Of a DNA stretch of 64,000 bases, positions 54,496 through 62,720 are shown in pieces; within the stretch, counting starts at the first letter, position 1, and each line of letters begins with the position of its first letter. A model generated the notes under the pieces. The model saw only the letters and a list, made by a program, of their open reading frames with translations, did no database searches and was not told the DNA's origin. The translations under genes and the position numbers were made by a program. The stretch lies in NCBI GenBank assembly GCA_019636495.1, contig JAHBXL010000023.1, positions 1 to 64,000 of the forward strand, read 5' to 3'. Source of the stretch: Phycisphaeraceae bacterium. GTDB taxonomy: Bacteria > Planctomycetota > Phycisphaerae > Phycisphaerales > UBA1924.

Positions 54496-55845
54496 ATGAC
54501 GCAGGGTTCCTCCCACAGTTTTCAGGCCCCGACGGGCACCCGCGACCTCTACCCCGCCGACCTTGCCAAGGTCCGCTACATCGAGCAGGCCTGGCGTCAG
54601 ACCTCCATCCGCCACGGATTCGACGAGATCGACGGCCCGACCTTCGAGCACCTCGACCTCTACACCGTCAAGAGCGGCGAGGGGATCGTCAGCGAGTTGT
54701 TCAGTTTCCAGCGCGCCGGTGGCGAGCGCACCTACGCCCTGCGCCCGGAGTTCACGCCCACGCTGGCACGGATGTTCGCCGCGCGGGCCGGAGCCCTGCC
54801 GCGCCCCACCAAGTGGTTCTGCACGCCCAACTTCTTCCGGGCCGAGCGCCCGCAGCGCGGCCGCCTCCGCGAGTTCCGACAGTGGAACTGCGACATACTC
54901 GGCGACGACTCGCCCGCGGCCGATGCCGAACTCATCGCGTGCGCCATCGACGCGCTCGCCGCACTCGGCCTCACGCCCGAGCACGTCAAGGTCCGCATCT
55001 CGCACCGCAAGGCCGTCGAGCAGATGCTCGCGACCCGCGGCGTGCGCCCCGAGATGTTCCAGGCGTGGTTCACGCTGCTCGACAAGGTCGGCAAGATCAA
55101 CAACGACCAGTTCATCGACCAGGCCCGCGGCCTGGGCATGGAGCCGCAGCGCGCAGTTTCCATCCTGCAGATGCTCGTCACCGCGACGCGCTTCGAGGAA
55201 CCCACCACGCAGGTGATGCTGTCGGAGGCGATGGGCGGACAGGGGCCCGACTACTTCAAGAAGTTGTGGGTCGAGTTGCGCGCAGCCGGCGTCGCCGACT
55301 GGTGCTGGCTGAATCTCGGCATCGTCCGCGGGCTTGCGTACTACACCGGCATGGTGTTCGAGATCCACGAGGCCAGCGGCGCGGAGCGCGCCATCGCCGG
55401 CGGCGGCCGCTATGACCAGTTGATCGAACTTTTCGGCGGTCCGCCCACGCCCGCGGTCGGCTTCGGCATGGGCGATGTCGTGCTCTCGCTGGTGATGCAG
55501 GACAAGAAGGTGATGCCCGCCGACGCGGAGATCGGCGCGAAACTCGGCAACCTGCCCGATGCATTCGTCGTCAGCAATGGCACGCCCGAGGCCGATTCCG
55601 AAGTCTCGACCGTGGTGGGCTCGCTGCGGCGCGCGGGGCTGCACGCGCGCCGGAGTTACAAGGCGACCAAGAACGTCGGAAAACTGATTCAGGACGCCGC
55701 GAAGAGCGGGGCGCGGTTCTGCGTGATCGTCGAGAGCGACACACAATCGAGCCTGAAGAACCTCGCCACCGGCGACCAGGTGCCCGTGCCGCTGGCCGAT
55801 GTCGCGCGGTGGATCAAACTGGGCGAGTTGCCGCACGCGGGTTAG
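54496..55845 (+). CDS. hisS: Histidyl-tRNA synthetase
   Basis: A class II synthetase that charges tRNA-His, 449 residues. PTGTRDLYPADLAKVRYIEQ is the family opening (motif 1 region), FFRAERPQRGRLREFRQWNC is motif 2, RGLAYYTGMVFEIH is the HisA-type block, and AVGFGMGDVVLSL is motif 3 (usually GxGxGxER; here the Arg position reads GMGDV). The anticodon-binding domain runs from about 350 (DAFVVSNGTPEADSEVSTVV). The variant motif 3 lacks the usual arginine, a point shared with some planctomycete and archaeal-type forms. It converges on the NIF3 gene with a 9-base gap. Confidence 0.93.
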   Translation: MTQGSSHSFQAPTGTRDLYPADLAKVRYIEQAWRQTSIRHGFDEIDGPTFEHLDLYTVKSGEGIVSELFSFQRAGGERTYALRPEFTPTLARMFAARAGALPRPTKWFCTPNFFRAERPQRGRLREFRQWNCDILGDDSPAADAELIACAIDALAALGLTPEHVKVRISHRKAVEQMLATRGVRPEMFQAWFTLLDKVGKINNDQFIDQARGLGMEPQRAVSILQMLVTATRFEEPTTQVMLSEAMGGQGPDYFKKLWVELRAAGVADWCWLNLGIVRGLAYYTGMVFEIHEASGAERAIAGGGRYDQLIELFGGPPTPAVGFGMGDVVLSLVMQDKKVMPADAEIGAKLGNLPDAFVVSNGTPEADSEVSTVVGSLRRAGLHARRSYKATKNVGKLIQDAAKSGARFCVIVESDTQSSLKNLATGDQVPVPLADVARWIKLGELPHAG

Positions 55846-55854
55846 ACGGCGCTT

Positions 55855-56991
55855 TCACACCGCCACCCACGGCTCGCGGTCTTCCACGCTGACGACCGCC
55901 TGCACCCCGGGCAGTTCGCGCCCCAGTCGTTCGGCCAGCACGGGCAGGTAGGGCCGCTCGGTCTGCGTGTGGCCGGCCAGCACAACACTCAGCCCCTGCG
56001 ACACCGCGGCGCGGAGTTCGTGGTGCTTCATTTCCCCGGTGACGAACAACTGGCAGCCCTCGGCCAGCGCCATCGGCGCCAGCGACCCACCCGCGCCCGG
56101 GCACACGCCGATACGCTCGACCGGCTTGTCGGTGGCCCGCGCGATCTGCACCACCGGCACGCGCAGGTAACGCTTCAGCCGCGCAGCGAGTTCGTCGATG
56201 CTCGCCGCGTGATCAAGCGTGATGCGACGGCCGGCGCCGATCGCGCGGCTGGGACGCGGTACGAGTTCGTACACGTCGACCGCGGGTTCCTCGTACGGGT
56301 GAAACCGCCTGAGCGTCTCGAGCGCCAGGGGCAGGGCGCGCTTCGAGCAGACCATCTCCAGTCGCAGTTCCTCCGTCTCCTCGAACCGTCCGACCTCTCC
56401 GACAGCCGGGCTCGCGCCCGCGCCGGCCAGAAAGGTGCCGCGCCCGGGCGCGGCGAATGAGCAGGCCTCGTAGTTGCCGATGATGCCTGCGCCCGCGCTG
56501 GCCAGCGCGTTGCGCACGGCATCGATGCTGCCGCGAGGCACAAACGTCACCACCTTGATCTCCTGGGTATCGGGCAGCACCGCCGCCGACCGCAGCGCGC
56601 GACGGTCGCCCCCGCCGCCCGAGTCCTGCGGACCGATCAGCCCGTCGGCGAGCCAGTCGTTCATGCCGCCCGGCGCGGCGTCGAGCGCGGTGTGCGGCGA
56701 GTACACGGCGACGCCCGCGCCCAACAGGGAGACCGCCACGCGGCCGAACTCGTTCGAATCAACCACCCGTCGCACCGGGTCAAACAGCGGCGGGTGATAG
56801 GCGATCACTGCGCCGCACGATCGGCGCAACGCCTCGTGCGCCACCGCCTCGGTCAGGTCGATCGTGAGCAGAACCGGGCCGCGGAGGTCCGCCGCGGCAG
56901 CGCCCAGCAGCAGCCCGACATTGTCCCACGGCTCGGCCAGTGCGCAGGGTGCGATCCGCTCCATCGCGGCGACGAGATCGGCGATCTTCAT
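55855..56991 (-). CDS. NIF3/YqfO-like dinuclear metal protein
   Basis: A 378-residue member of the NIF3 family, whose hexamers bind two metal ions; biochemical role unsettled. MKIADLVAAMERIAPCALAE and WDNVGLLLG open the first half; ligand blocks are AYHPPLFDP, SPHTALDA and, in the second half, FVTGEMKHHELRAA and VLAGHTQTERPYLP. A PII-like insertion (about 150-255, KVVTFVPRGSIDAVRNALAS to FHPYEEPAVDVYELV) marks the long YqfO form. The ATG has TATCAT 5 nt upstream and no ribosome site. Confidence 0.92.
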   Translation of the reverse strand: MKIADLVAAMERIAPCALAEPWDNVGLLLGAAAADLRGPVLLTIDLTEAVAHEALRRSCGAVIAYHPPLFDPVRRVVDSNEFGRVAVSLLGAGVAVYSPHTALDAAPGGMNDWLADGLIGPQDSGGGGDRRALRSAAVLPDTQEIKVVTFVPRGSIDAVRNALASAGAGIIGNYEACSFAAPGRGTFLAGAGASPAVGEVGRFEETEELRLEMVCSKRALPLALETLRRFHPYEEPAVDVYELVPRPSRAIGAGRRITLDHAASIDELAARLKRYLRVPVVQIARATDKPVERIGVCPGAGGSLAPMALAEGCQLFVTGEMKHHELRAAVSQGLSVVLAGHTQTERPYLPVLAERLGRELPGVQAVVSVEDREPWVAV

Positions 56992-56996
56992 ACGCG

Positions 56997-57002
56997 ATGA
57001 TA
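56997..57002 (-). promoter_or_regulatory. -10 hexamer for the NIF3 gene (leaderless)
   Basis: TATCAT lies 5 nt before the ATG, in a gap with no ribosome site. Confidence 0.4.
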
Positions 57003-57037
57003 CGTCGGGCATGCGCACGGCCACGCGGCCGCGCCGC

Positions 57038-58936
57038 TCAGCGGCCGACCTCCGCGGCGTGCCAGCGCAGGTCGCGGGCACCGGCAAGGTCGGGGTCTGG
57101 ATCAATTCGCACGCTCACGGCGTGATACACCCGGTCGAACATCGCGGGCTCGAGTTCGAAGAACGCCGCGGAAAGACCCGCCAGCGCGACATCGGGCGTA
57201 AGCGCATCGGGCCGGTCCTTGATGATCGCGGCGAGGAGGCGGGCCGCATCGCGGTCGCGGCCCAGCAGGCGCAGGCATTCAAGCGCGTCGGTGAACCGGC
57301 CCGCCTTGACGTGATCGGCGAACTCCTCCGAGATGCTGCTTGCGCCGCGCAGCGCCCCGGGCAAAGGGCGGACGGCGCGCTCCTTGGAAGGAACGCAGAT
57401 GTACAGCGGGTCGCCGATCACGGTGAGTTTCCACGGCGCAGCCCGATCCAGCCTCACCGCCGCGCCGAACGGGTACGCCGCGAGCATCCGCTGTGCCGCA
57501 AGCGGCGTGGGAACAAACGCCTGCAGATAGGGCTCATAGGTCGAACCGAGGTAGGCGAACGCGCCCCGCTCGATCCATCGCCCGCCCACGGTGTTCCGAT
57601 CCGCGGGCGCCGTCGCCGACCACGAATGCACGAAGTACACCGCCGCGGGAACGCGCAGCACGGGCACATCCACCGGCTTGCCCTGCCCGGGCTTGAGGTC
57701 AAAGAAGTCCTGATTGCCTGAGGTGTTGACAAAGACCAGGCCCGCGTCGATGCCGCGCCGGTGCGTCAACAGGCCGGGCGGTGCGTCCTCGTCGCGCGGC
57801 ACGCGCGGGTCGTTGACGACAAGCCCCGCAGCGCGCCGACGCCAGTCGTCGATCCCGCGCCGACCCTCGTCGTCGAGCATCGCCTGAAGTCCCGCGCGTT
57901 CCAGGTGAACCGCCGCGGCCGTGGCGTCCCACTCGTTCCACGGCGCGCTGCTGTCGTAGCCATCAAAGAGCCACGCCCTCGCCGGCGAGAGAAACAGCGA
58001 GCACATCGCCATGTACGCCGCGTGTGATTCGGTTCCGAAGACCTGTCCGGCCCATGCCCATCTTGCCGCCGCCGCCGGGTCGCGCTCCGATGCGCCGAAC
58101 GCCGCACGCGGCCGGCCGATCACGTCGGTGGTCGCCAGCGCGGTGCGCACGGTCGCGGGCACCGGGCCCGTGTGCGTCTTGCCCGGCATGTTCTGGCAGA
58201 TGGTCACCGAATCGATGTCGTCGCCCAGCGCGTCCCACGACCATGGCAGGTCGGCCATCGCGGCCTCGAGCGCGGACAGGTGGGCCGCCATCTGTCCTTC
58301 CAGCAGCCACCCGTTCACACCCGCGCCATCGCCGCGAAGGTCGTGCCACACGATCGGCTGGCCGTGGCCCGCGGCAAGCGCGAGCGCGGCGGTCCACGCC
58401 GGGTCCTCGGACCACGCCACCACCACACCCGGCGGCACAAAGCCCAGTTCCTTCCAACGTGCCCCGAGTTGCGCGGGCGATGGTGCGCCCCACGCGCGCG
58501 CGGCGGCGGCTTCGATGCGGGCACGCCGGTCGGCGTCGTTGCCCAAAGGGAGCGCCTGCTCGGGGGCGCTCCACCGCACGACCTGCGCCGGCGAATAGGC
58601 CCGAACGAACCGCGCGACCGCCTCGCGCGAAAGCCACGACCCATCGTCGATCAGCACCGGGTACCGCGCCTCAAGCGACCAGGCGCCCACCGCCTCGATG
58701 AACGATCGGCCATCGGGCACAACCACCACCCGTGAATCGTGCGGGATGTGCGTGCGAACCGTCGCCACGCGGATTCCCAACCGCTGTGCGGGCGACACCT
58801 CGCGAGGCCCGGCGCCGGCGGGCGCGGGGGGCGGCCCCTGCGGCGGCACGTGCGCGGCCGAACACCATGCAACGGTGAACCACGCCCCGGCAACAGCCGA
58901 TAAATAACTCGGGAACGGTCCGCGCACATGCGCCAT
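57038..58936 (-). CDS. Secreted protein of unknown function
   Basis: Not recognised. The ATG at 58936 follows AGGATCACG and starts a signal-like segment (YLSAVAGAWFTVAWCSAAHV), 632 residues. Conserved-looking blocks are RVVVVPDGRSFIEAVGAWSL, RYPVLIDDGSWLSREAVARF, LVFVNTSGNQDFFDL and RWIERGAFAYLGSTYEPYLQ, then LTVIGDPLYICVP. The last blocks resemble the G-x-GDPLY end of TIGR03790-like planctomycete secreted proteins, which I consider only suggestive. The C-terminus is helical. The location is likely periplasmic or outside. It is divergent from trpE. Confidence 0.8.
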   Translation of the reverse strand: MAHVRGPFPSYLSAVAGAWFTVAWCSAAHVPPQGPPPAPAGAGPREVSPAQRLGIRVATVRTHIPHDSRVVVVPDGRSFIEAVGAWSLEARYPVLIDDGSWLSREAVARFVRAYSPAQVVRWSAPEQALPLGNDADRRARIEAAAARAWGAPSPAQLGARWKELGFVPPGVVVAWSEDPAWTAALALAAGHGQPIVWHDLRGDGAGVNGWLLEGQMAAHLSALEAAMADLPWSWDALGDDIDSVTICQNMPGKTHTGPVPATVRTALATTDVIGRPRAAFGASERDPAAAARWAWAGQVFGTESHAAYMAMCSLFLSPARAWLFDGYDSSAPWNEWDATAAAVHLERAGLQAMLDDEGRRGIDDWRRRAAGLVVNDPRVPRDEDAPPGLLTHRRGIDAGLVFVNTSGNQDFFDLKPGQGKPVDVPVLRVPAAVYFVHSWSATAPADRNTVGGRWIERGAFAYLGSTYEPYLQAFVPTPLAAQRMLAAYPFGAAVRLDRAAPWKLTVIGDPLYICVPSKERAVRPLPGALRGASSISEEFADHVKAGRFTDALECLRLLGRDRDAARLLAAIIKDRPDALTPDVALAGLSAAFFELEPAMFDRVYHAVSVRIDPDPDLAGARDLRWHAAEVGR

Positions 58937-59049
58937 CGTGATCCTGCACTCCCTTCCGCGTACCTTCGACACCGGCCCCGAAGTCCGCACCCCTAGCCTA
59001 CGAACCCGATCGGTCCGACGTTCTTTCATCTTTGCGAGCATCGCCGAAC

Positions 59050-60735
59050 ATGCCCTGGCCGCGGCTGGAACAGTTCCTGCAGATCGTCGAGCGCGAGTCG
59101 CGCGGCCAAAGCACCGGGTGTGCGCCGCGCCTGGCCGTGCCGATCGCGCTGCGCCTGCTCGATGACCAACTCACGCCGGTGCTCGCGTACCGGCGGCTGG
59201 TCGCGCCCGATGAACGCACCGCGCCCTCTTTTCTTCTCGAATCGGTCGAGGGGGGCGAACGACAGGGACGCCACTCGATCCTCGGCGCGCAGCCCGCGAT
59301 GGAGGTGCTCGCCCGCGGCAACGACGTCGAGATCATCGACCATCGCGCCGCCGGCAGGCCGGGGCACACGACCCGCTCGCACGAGAGCGACCCCCTCGAC
59401 GTGCTGCGCAGGATCTCGCGGCACGTCCGGCTGGTCATGCCGCCGCTGCCGCCGGGGCCGAGCCCCCTGCTGCCCTCATGCTTCCTGGGCGGTTGGGCGG
59501 GCTTTGCGGGCTACGACACCGTGCGCTACGCCGAGCCCGACAAACTCGATCCGCGCAACGCGCCGCCCGATGACCGTCACCTGCCGGACATGCACTGGGG
59601 GTACTACGACGGTGTGGTGGTGTTCGATCACGTGGCCAAACTCGTTTTCGTCGTGAAGATCGTCGAAGTGCAGGCGGGCGCATCGCCCGATGATGCAGCA
59701 CTGTTCTACGGACGAGCGGTCGAATCGATCGAGGCCCGCGCAAGCGAACTGCAGGACACCACGCGCCCGATGCCCTCGGGCCGCATGGAGCCGCCTCCGG
59801 CGACGCCCTCCGGAACTCGACCGACGCCCGCAAGCAACATCACGCCCGAGCAGCACGCCGAGATGGTCGCACGGGCCAAGGAATACATCCGCGCGGGCGA
59901 CATCTTCCAGGTGGTGCTTGGGCAGCGGTTCGAGCGTCGTTCCGCGGCGGATCCGTTCGAGGTCTATCGCTCGCTGCGCGCAGTCAACCCCAGCCCGTAC
60001 ATGGTCTACATGCAGGCCCAAGGATGCATCCTCGTGGCTTCGAGCCCCGAGATTCTCTGCCGCGTGCGGCACGCGGGCGGGCCGCCGCTCCGTGGCGAGA
60101 ACGCACCGCAGAGCGGCGCGGCGCCCAGAGTGCTGACCAATCGCCCGCTGGCGGGCACGCGGAAGCGCGGCGCGACTCCGGAGGAGGACCGCTCGCTGGA
60201 GAGCGAGTTGCTCGCCGATCCCAAGGAACGTGCCGAGCACATCATGCTCGTCGATCTCGGCCGCAACGATGTCGGCCGCGTGTGCACGCCGGGCACGATC
60301 CAACTCCCCGCGGTGATGGTCGTCGAGCGATACTCGCACGTGATGCACATCAGTTCGACCGTGACCGGCCATCTGCGCCCGGAACTGGACTGCTGGGACG
60401 CGCTGCGCGCGACGCTCCCGGTCGGCACGATCTCGGGCGCGCCCAAGATCCGGGCGATGCAGATCATCGACGAACTCGAGCCCGTCCGGCGCGGACCCTA
60501 CGGCGGGGGCATGGGCTACGTATCGCTCGACGGCGACATGGACATCGCGCTGGCCCTGCGGACGATGGTGGTGCCCACCGCGATGCACGCCGACGGGCAG
60601 TGGGTCTATCACCTTCAGGCCGCCGGCGGGATCGTCGCCGACTCCGAACCCGAGGCCGAGTACCAGGAAACGGTGAACAAGGCCGCCGCGCTGGCGCGGG
60701 CGATTGATGTCGCCGAGGCGGCGTTCCGTTCCTGA
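59050..60735 (+). CDS. trpE: Anthranilate synthase component I
   Basis: Makes anthranilate from chorismate with the TrpG glutaminase, the first step of tryptophan synthesis. The 561-residue protein has the N-terminal LLESVEGGERQGRHSILG block (Trp-binding LLES-type), then the chorismate-binding half: VVLGQRFERRSAADPFEVYR, PSPYMVYMQAQG, LAGTRKRGATPEEDRSLESE, HIMLVDLGRNDVGRV, SSTVTGHL and FPVGTISGAPKIRAMQI-type LPVGTISGAPK. No trpG is adjacent and no Trp leader peptide was seen. PabB is less likely because of the LLES block and length. ATG 59050 lacks a ribosome site. Confidence 0.93.
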   Translation: MPWPRLEQFLQIVERESRGQSTGCAPRLAVPIALRLLDDQLTPVLAYRRLVAPDERTAPSFLLESVEGGERQGRHSILGAQPAMEVLARGNDVEIIDHRAAGRPGHTTRSHESDPLDVLRRISRHVRLVMPPLPPGPSPLLPSCFLGGWAGFAGYDTVRYAEPDKLDPRNAPPDDRHLPDMHWGYYDGVVVFDHVAKLVFVVKIVEVQAGASPDDAALFYGRAVESIEARASELQDTTRPMPSGRMEPPPATPSGTRPTPASNITPEQHAEMVARAKEYIRAGDIFQVVLGQRFERRSAADPFEVYRSLRAVNPSPYMVYMQAQGCILVASSPEILCRVRHAGGPPLRGENAPQSGAAPRVLTNRPLAGTRKRGATPEEDRSLESELLADPKERAEHIMLVDLGRNDVGRVCTPGTIQLPAVMVVERYSHVMHISSTVTGHLRPELDCWDALRATLPVGTISGAPKIRAMQIIDELEPVRRGPYGGGMGYVSLDGDMDIALALRTMVVPTAMHADGQWVYHLQAAGGIVADSEPEAEYQETVNKAAALARAIDVAEAAFRS

Positions 60736-60765
60736 AGACTCGCTGCGCCGGCCGACCGTGGCGGA

Positions 60766-61035
60766 CTACAGCGCCCCCTTCAACTGCACGCTCGGCCTGA
60801 ACCCGCACGTTTTGGACGCCTTGATCTCAATGGGCGCCTTGGTCACGGGGTTCATGCCCGTTCGCGCGGCCCGCAGGCGCTTCTGGAACGTCCCGAACCC
60901 GACCAGAGTCACTTTCTCATCGGTCTTCAATCCGGAGGCGATGCACTCCAGCACCGCGTCCACGGCCTTCGCGGCGTCGGCTTTGCTCGTCTTGAGTTCG
61001 GCCGCCACGGCGTCGATCAGTTCACCCTTGTTCAT
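60766..61035 (-). CDS. HU-family DNA-binding protein
   Basis: An 89-residue histone-like protein. MNKGELIDAVAAELKTSKAD is the family opening, VTLVGFGTFQKRLRAARTG the conserved loop strand, and MNPVTKAPIEIKASKTCGFR the DNA-binding arm (usual form GRNPxTGExI; here GMNPVTKAPI with the arm proline kept). The ATG has a strong GGAGGAGGCG site, fitting high expression. It likely acts in nucleoid compaction as a dimer. It converges on trpE. Confidence 0.94.
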   Translation of the reverse strand: MNKGELIDAVAAELKTSKADAAKAVDAVLECIASGLKTDEKVTLVGFGTFQKRLRAARTGMNPVTKAPIEIKASKTCGFRPSVQLKGAL

Positions 61036-61191
61036 CGGTCGCCTCCTCCGCACGAGCCCGCCGCGCGGCCGCAAAGCCCCCTGCCGCGCACGCATCGCTG
61101 AGTCTCCAGCCTATCACGCCCCCGGCGCGTGTCAAACCAATCTTGCCACCCCGTCCAATCAGATTCCCCGGCACGAGTGCCCCGGATGTGG

Positions 61192-61197
61192 CATAAT
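61192..61197 (+). promoter_or_regulatory. -10-like hexamer for clpS (leaderless)
   Basis: CATAAT, five of six matches to TATAAT, lies exactly 6 nt before the clpS ATG. No ribosome site is present. Confidence 0.45.
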
Positions 61198-61203
61198 TCC
61201 GCC

Positions 61204-61569
61204 ATGACCGAGACCCGTGCCAAGCCCGCCCCCCAGACCGGCGACAAACCAAAGACCAAGCAGCCCTGGCTGTGGAATGTCGTGCTGCTCGACTCTGATG
61301 ACCACACGTACGACTATGTCATACGCATGGTGCAGGAGTTGTTCGCGCACGATGTGGAGAAAGCGTTTCTCATCGCCGACCGCGTGAACCACGATGGCCG
61401 CGCGGTCTGCCTGACGACGCACAAGGAGCACGCCGAACTCAAGCGCGACCAGGTGCTCGCGTTCGGACGCGACCCCATGCTCACAACCAGCAAGGGGTCG
61501 ATGTCCGCCATCATCGAGCCCGCGGAGGTCGGCGGAGACGATGGGGATCGCGGCAAGGATGAGAAGTGA
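61204..61569 (+). CDS. clpS: ClpS adaptor protein
   Basis: Delivers N-degron proteins to ClpAP or ClpCP. The 121-residue protein has a flexible Lys/Pro-rich start (TRAKPAPQTGDKPKTKQ), then the core WNVVLLDSDDHTYDYVIRMV with the substrate-pocket residues, HDVEKAFLIADRVNHDGRAV and LTTHKEHAELKRDQVLAFG. The acidic C-terminal tail (EVGGDDGDRGKDEK) is an extension. No clpA is in the window. The mRNA is probably leaderless. Confidence 0.93.
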   Translation: MTETRAKPAPQTGDKPKTKQPWLWNVVLLDSDDHTYDYVIRMVQELFAHDVEKAFLIADRVNHDGRAVCLTTHKEHAELKRDQVLAFGRDPMLTTSKGSMSAIIEPAEVGGDDGDRGKDEK

Positions 61570-61626
61570 AGAGGCGATGAAGCGCTGCCGCGGCCGCCCC
61601 GCGCCCGCGATTGCTCCAAAGTCCCC

Positions 61627-62616
61627 TTGCGTGCATTCGATCCCTTACCCCATCACCCCTCCCACCCCATCAACACCTCCCCGCTCATCCTCCAGACCGA
61701 ACACCTCGACCCCGCCGCCGCGGCGTGGCTGGCCGAGCGCGCTCGCATCGTTGCATGCTCCGCCGATGACCCGCGCTTTGGCGCGCTGCTGGCCGAAGCC
61801 GATGCGCTGCTCATCCGCACGTACACCCTCGTCGACGATGCGCTGCTCGCTCGCGCCCCGCGATTGAGAGTCGTCGCCCGCGCGGGCGTCGGGCTCGACA
61901 ACGTCGATATCCCCGCTTGCACCCGCCGCGGCGTGCGCGTGGTCTCAACACCGGGCGCCAACACGCGTGCGGTCGTCGAACTGGTCTTCGCTTTCCTGCT
62001 CGATGCGCTCCGGCCGCGGGTGTTTCTCGATCACGCGCTCGATGCCGCGCCGTGGAAGGAACTCCGCAAGGAACTGCAGGCCCCGCGCCAACTGTGCGAC
62101 CTCACGCTGGGCATCATCGGCATGGGCAAGGTCGGCACGGCGATCGCACGCGTCGCCGCGGCGATGGAGATGCGGGTTCTGTATCACGACCTGGTCGAGA
62201 TTCCCGCCGCAATGCGGGCCGGTGCGGAACCGGTGGCGCTCGACGCGCTGCTTGCGGAATCGGACGTGGTGAGCCTGCATGTCGATGCCCGCCCGGCGAA
62301 CCGCGGGATGTTCGGCACCGAGCAACTCGCGCTCTGCAAGCCCGACTCCATCATCGTGAACACTTCGCGCGGGTTTGTGGTCGACGCTGCCGCGCTCGCG
62401 GCGTTCCTGCGGGCCCATCCCGCCGCATCGGCCATCGTCGATGTCCACGAGCCGGAGCCATTCGGCAACGACTACCCCCTGCTGGGCCTGCCCAACGCGC
62501 ACCTCTCGCCGCACATCGGCGCGGCGACGGCGACGGCCAACCGCAACATGTCGTGGGTCGTTCGCGATCTCTGGCGAGTGCTCAGCGGCGAAGAGCCGGA
62601 ATGGCCAGCGAACTGA
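61627..62616 (+). CDS. D-2-hydroxyacid dehydrogenase (phosphoglycerate-dehydrogenase-like)
   Basis: An NAD-dependent dehydrogenase of 329 residues, without the regulatory ACT domain of long SerA proteins. VVARAGVGLDNVDIPACTRR and ANTRAVVELVFAFLLD are the substrate-domain blocks; GIIGMGKVGTAIARV is the NAD loop; the catalytic Arg is in IIVNTSRGFVVDAAALAAFL, the Glu in VDVHEPEPF and the His in LSPHIGAAT. The start is uncertain: TTG at 61627 is the only early start in frame, with no ribosome site. A dispersed palindrome follows the stop. Confidence 0.9.
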   Translation: MRAFDPLPHHPSHPINTSPLILQTEHLDPAAAAWLAERARIVACSADDPRFGALLAEADALLIRTYTLVDDALLARAPRLRVVARAGVGLDNVDIPACTRRGVRVVSTPGANTRAVVELVFAFLLDALRPRVFLDHALDAAPWKELRKELQAPRQLCDLTLGIIGMGKVGTAIARVAAAMEMRVLYHDLVEIPAAMRAGAEPVALDALLAESDVVSLHVDARPANRGMFGTEQLALCKPDSIIVNTSRGFVVDAAALAAFLRAHPAASAIVDVHEPEPFGNDYPLLGLPNAHLSPHIGAATATANRNMSWVVRDLWRVLSGEEPEWPAN

Positions 62617-62630
62617 TTGCTGTTCTTGGC

Positions 62631-62656
62631 GGCACCGCTCTCCAGAGCGGTGCGCT
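62631..62656. repeat. Palindromic repeat, copy 2 (intergenic)
   Basis: The core CACCGCTCTCCAGAGCGGTG and its flanks share 26 identical bases with the copy at 3694-3719. It sits 14 bases after the dehydrogenase stop, between convergent genes, where it could also help end transcription. Confidence 0.7.
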
Positions 62657-62680
62657 CGGAGCCCCCGGCGCGGCTCCGAG
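62655..62680. repeat. Inverted repeat CTCGGAGCC/GGCTCCGAG
   Basis: A 9-bp perfect inverted repeat with an 8-base loop, adjoining the palindromic repeat. There is no T-run on either strand. Confidence 0.55.
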
Positions 62681-62720
62681 GCAACGCCCCCCCCTCACGG
62701 TCGGGCTGCTTGTTCGGCGA

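Noticed and set aside
56740..56780. tRNA-like T-loop (GTTCGAATCAA)
   Set aside because: It lies inside the NIF3 coding sequence and no cloverleaf forms around it.
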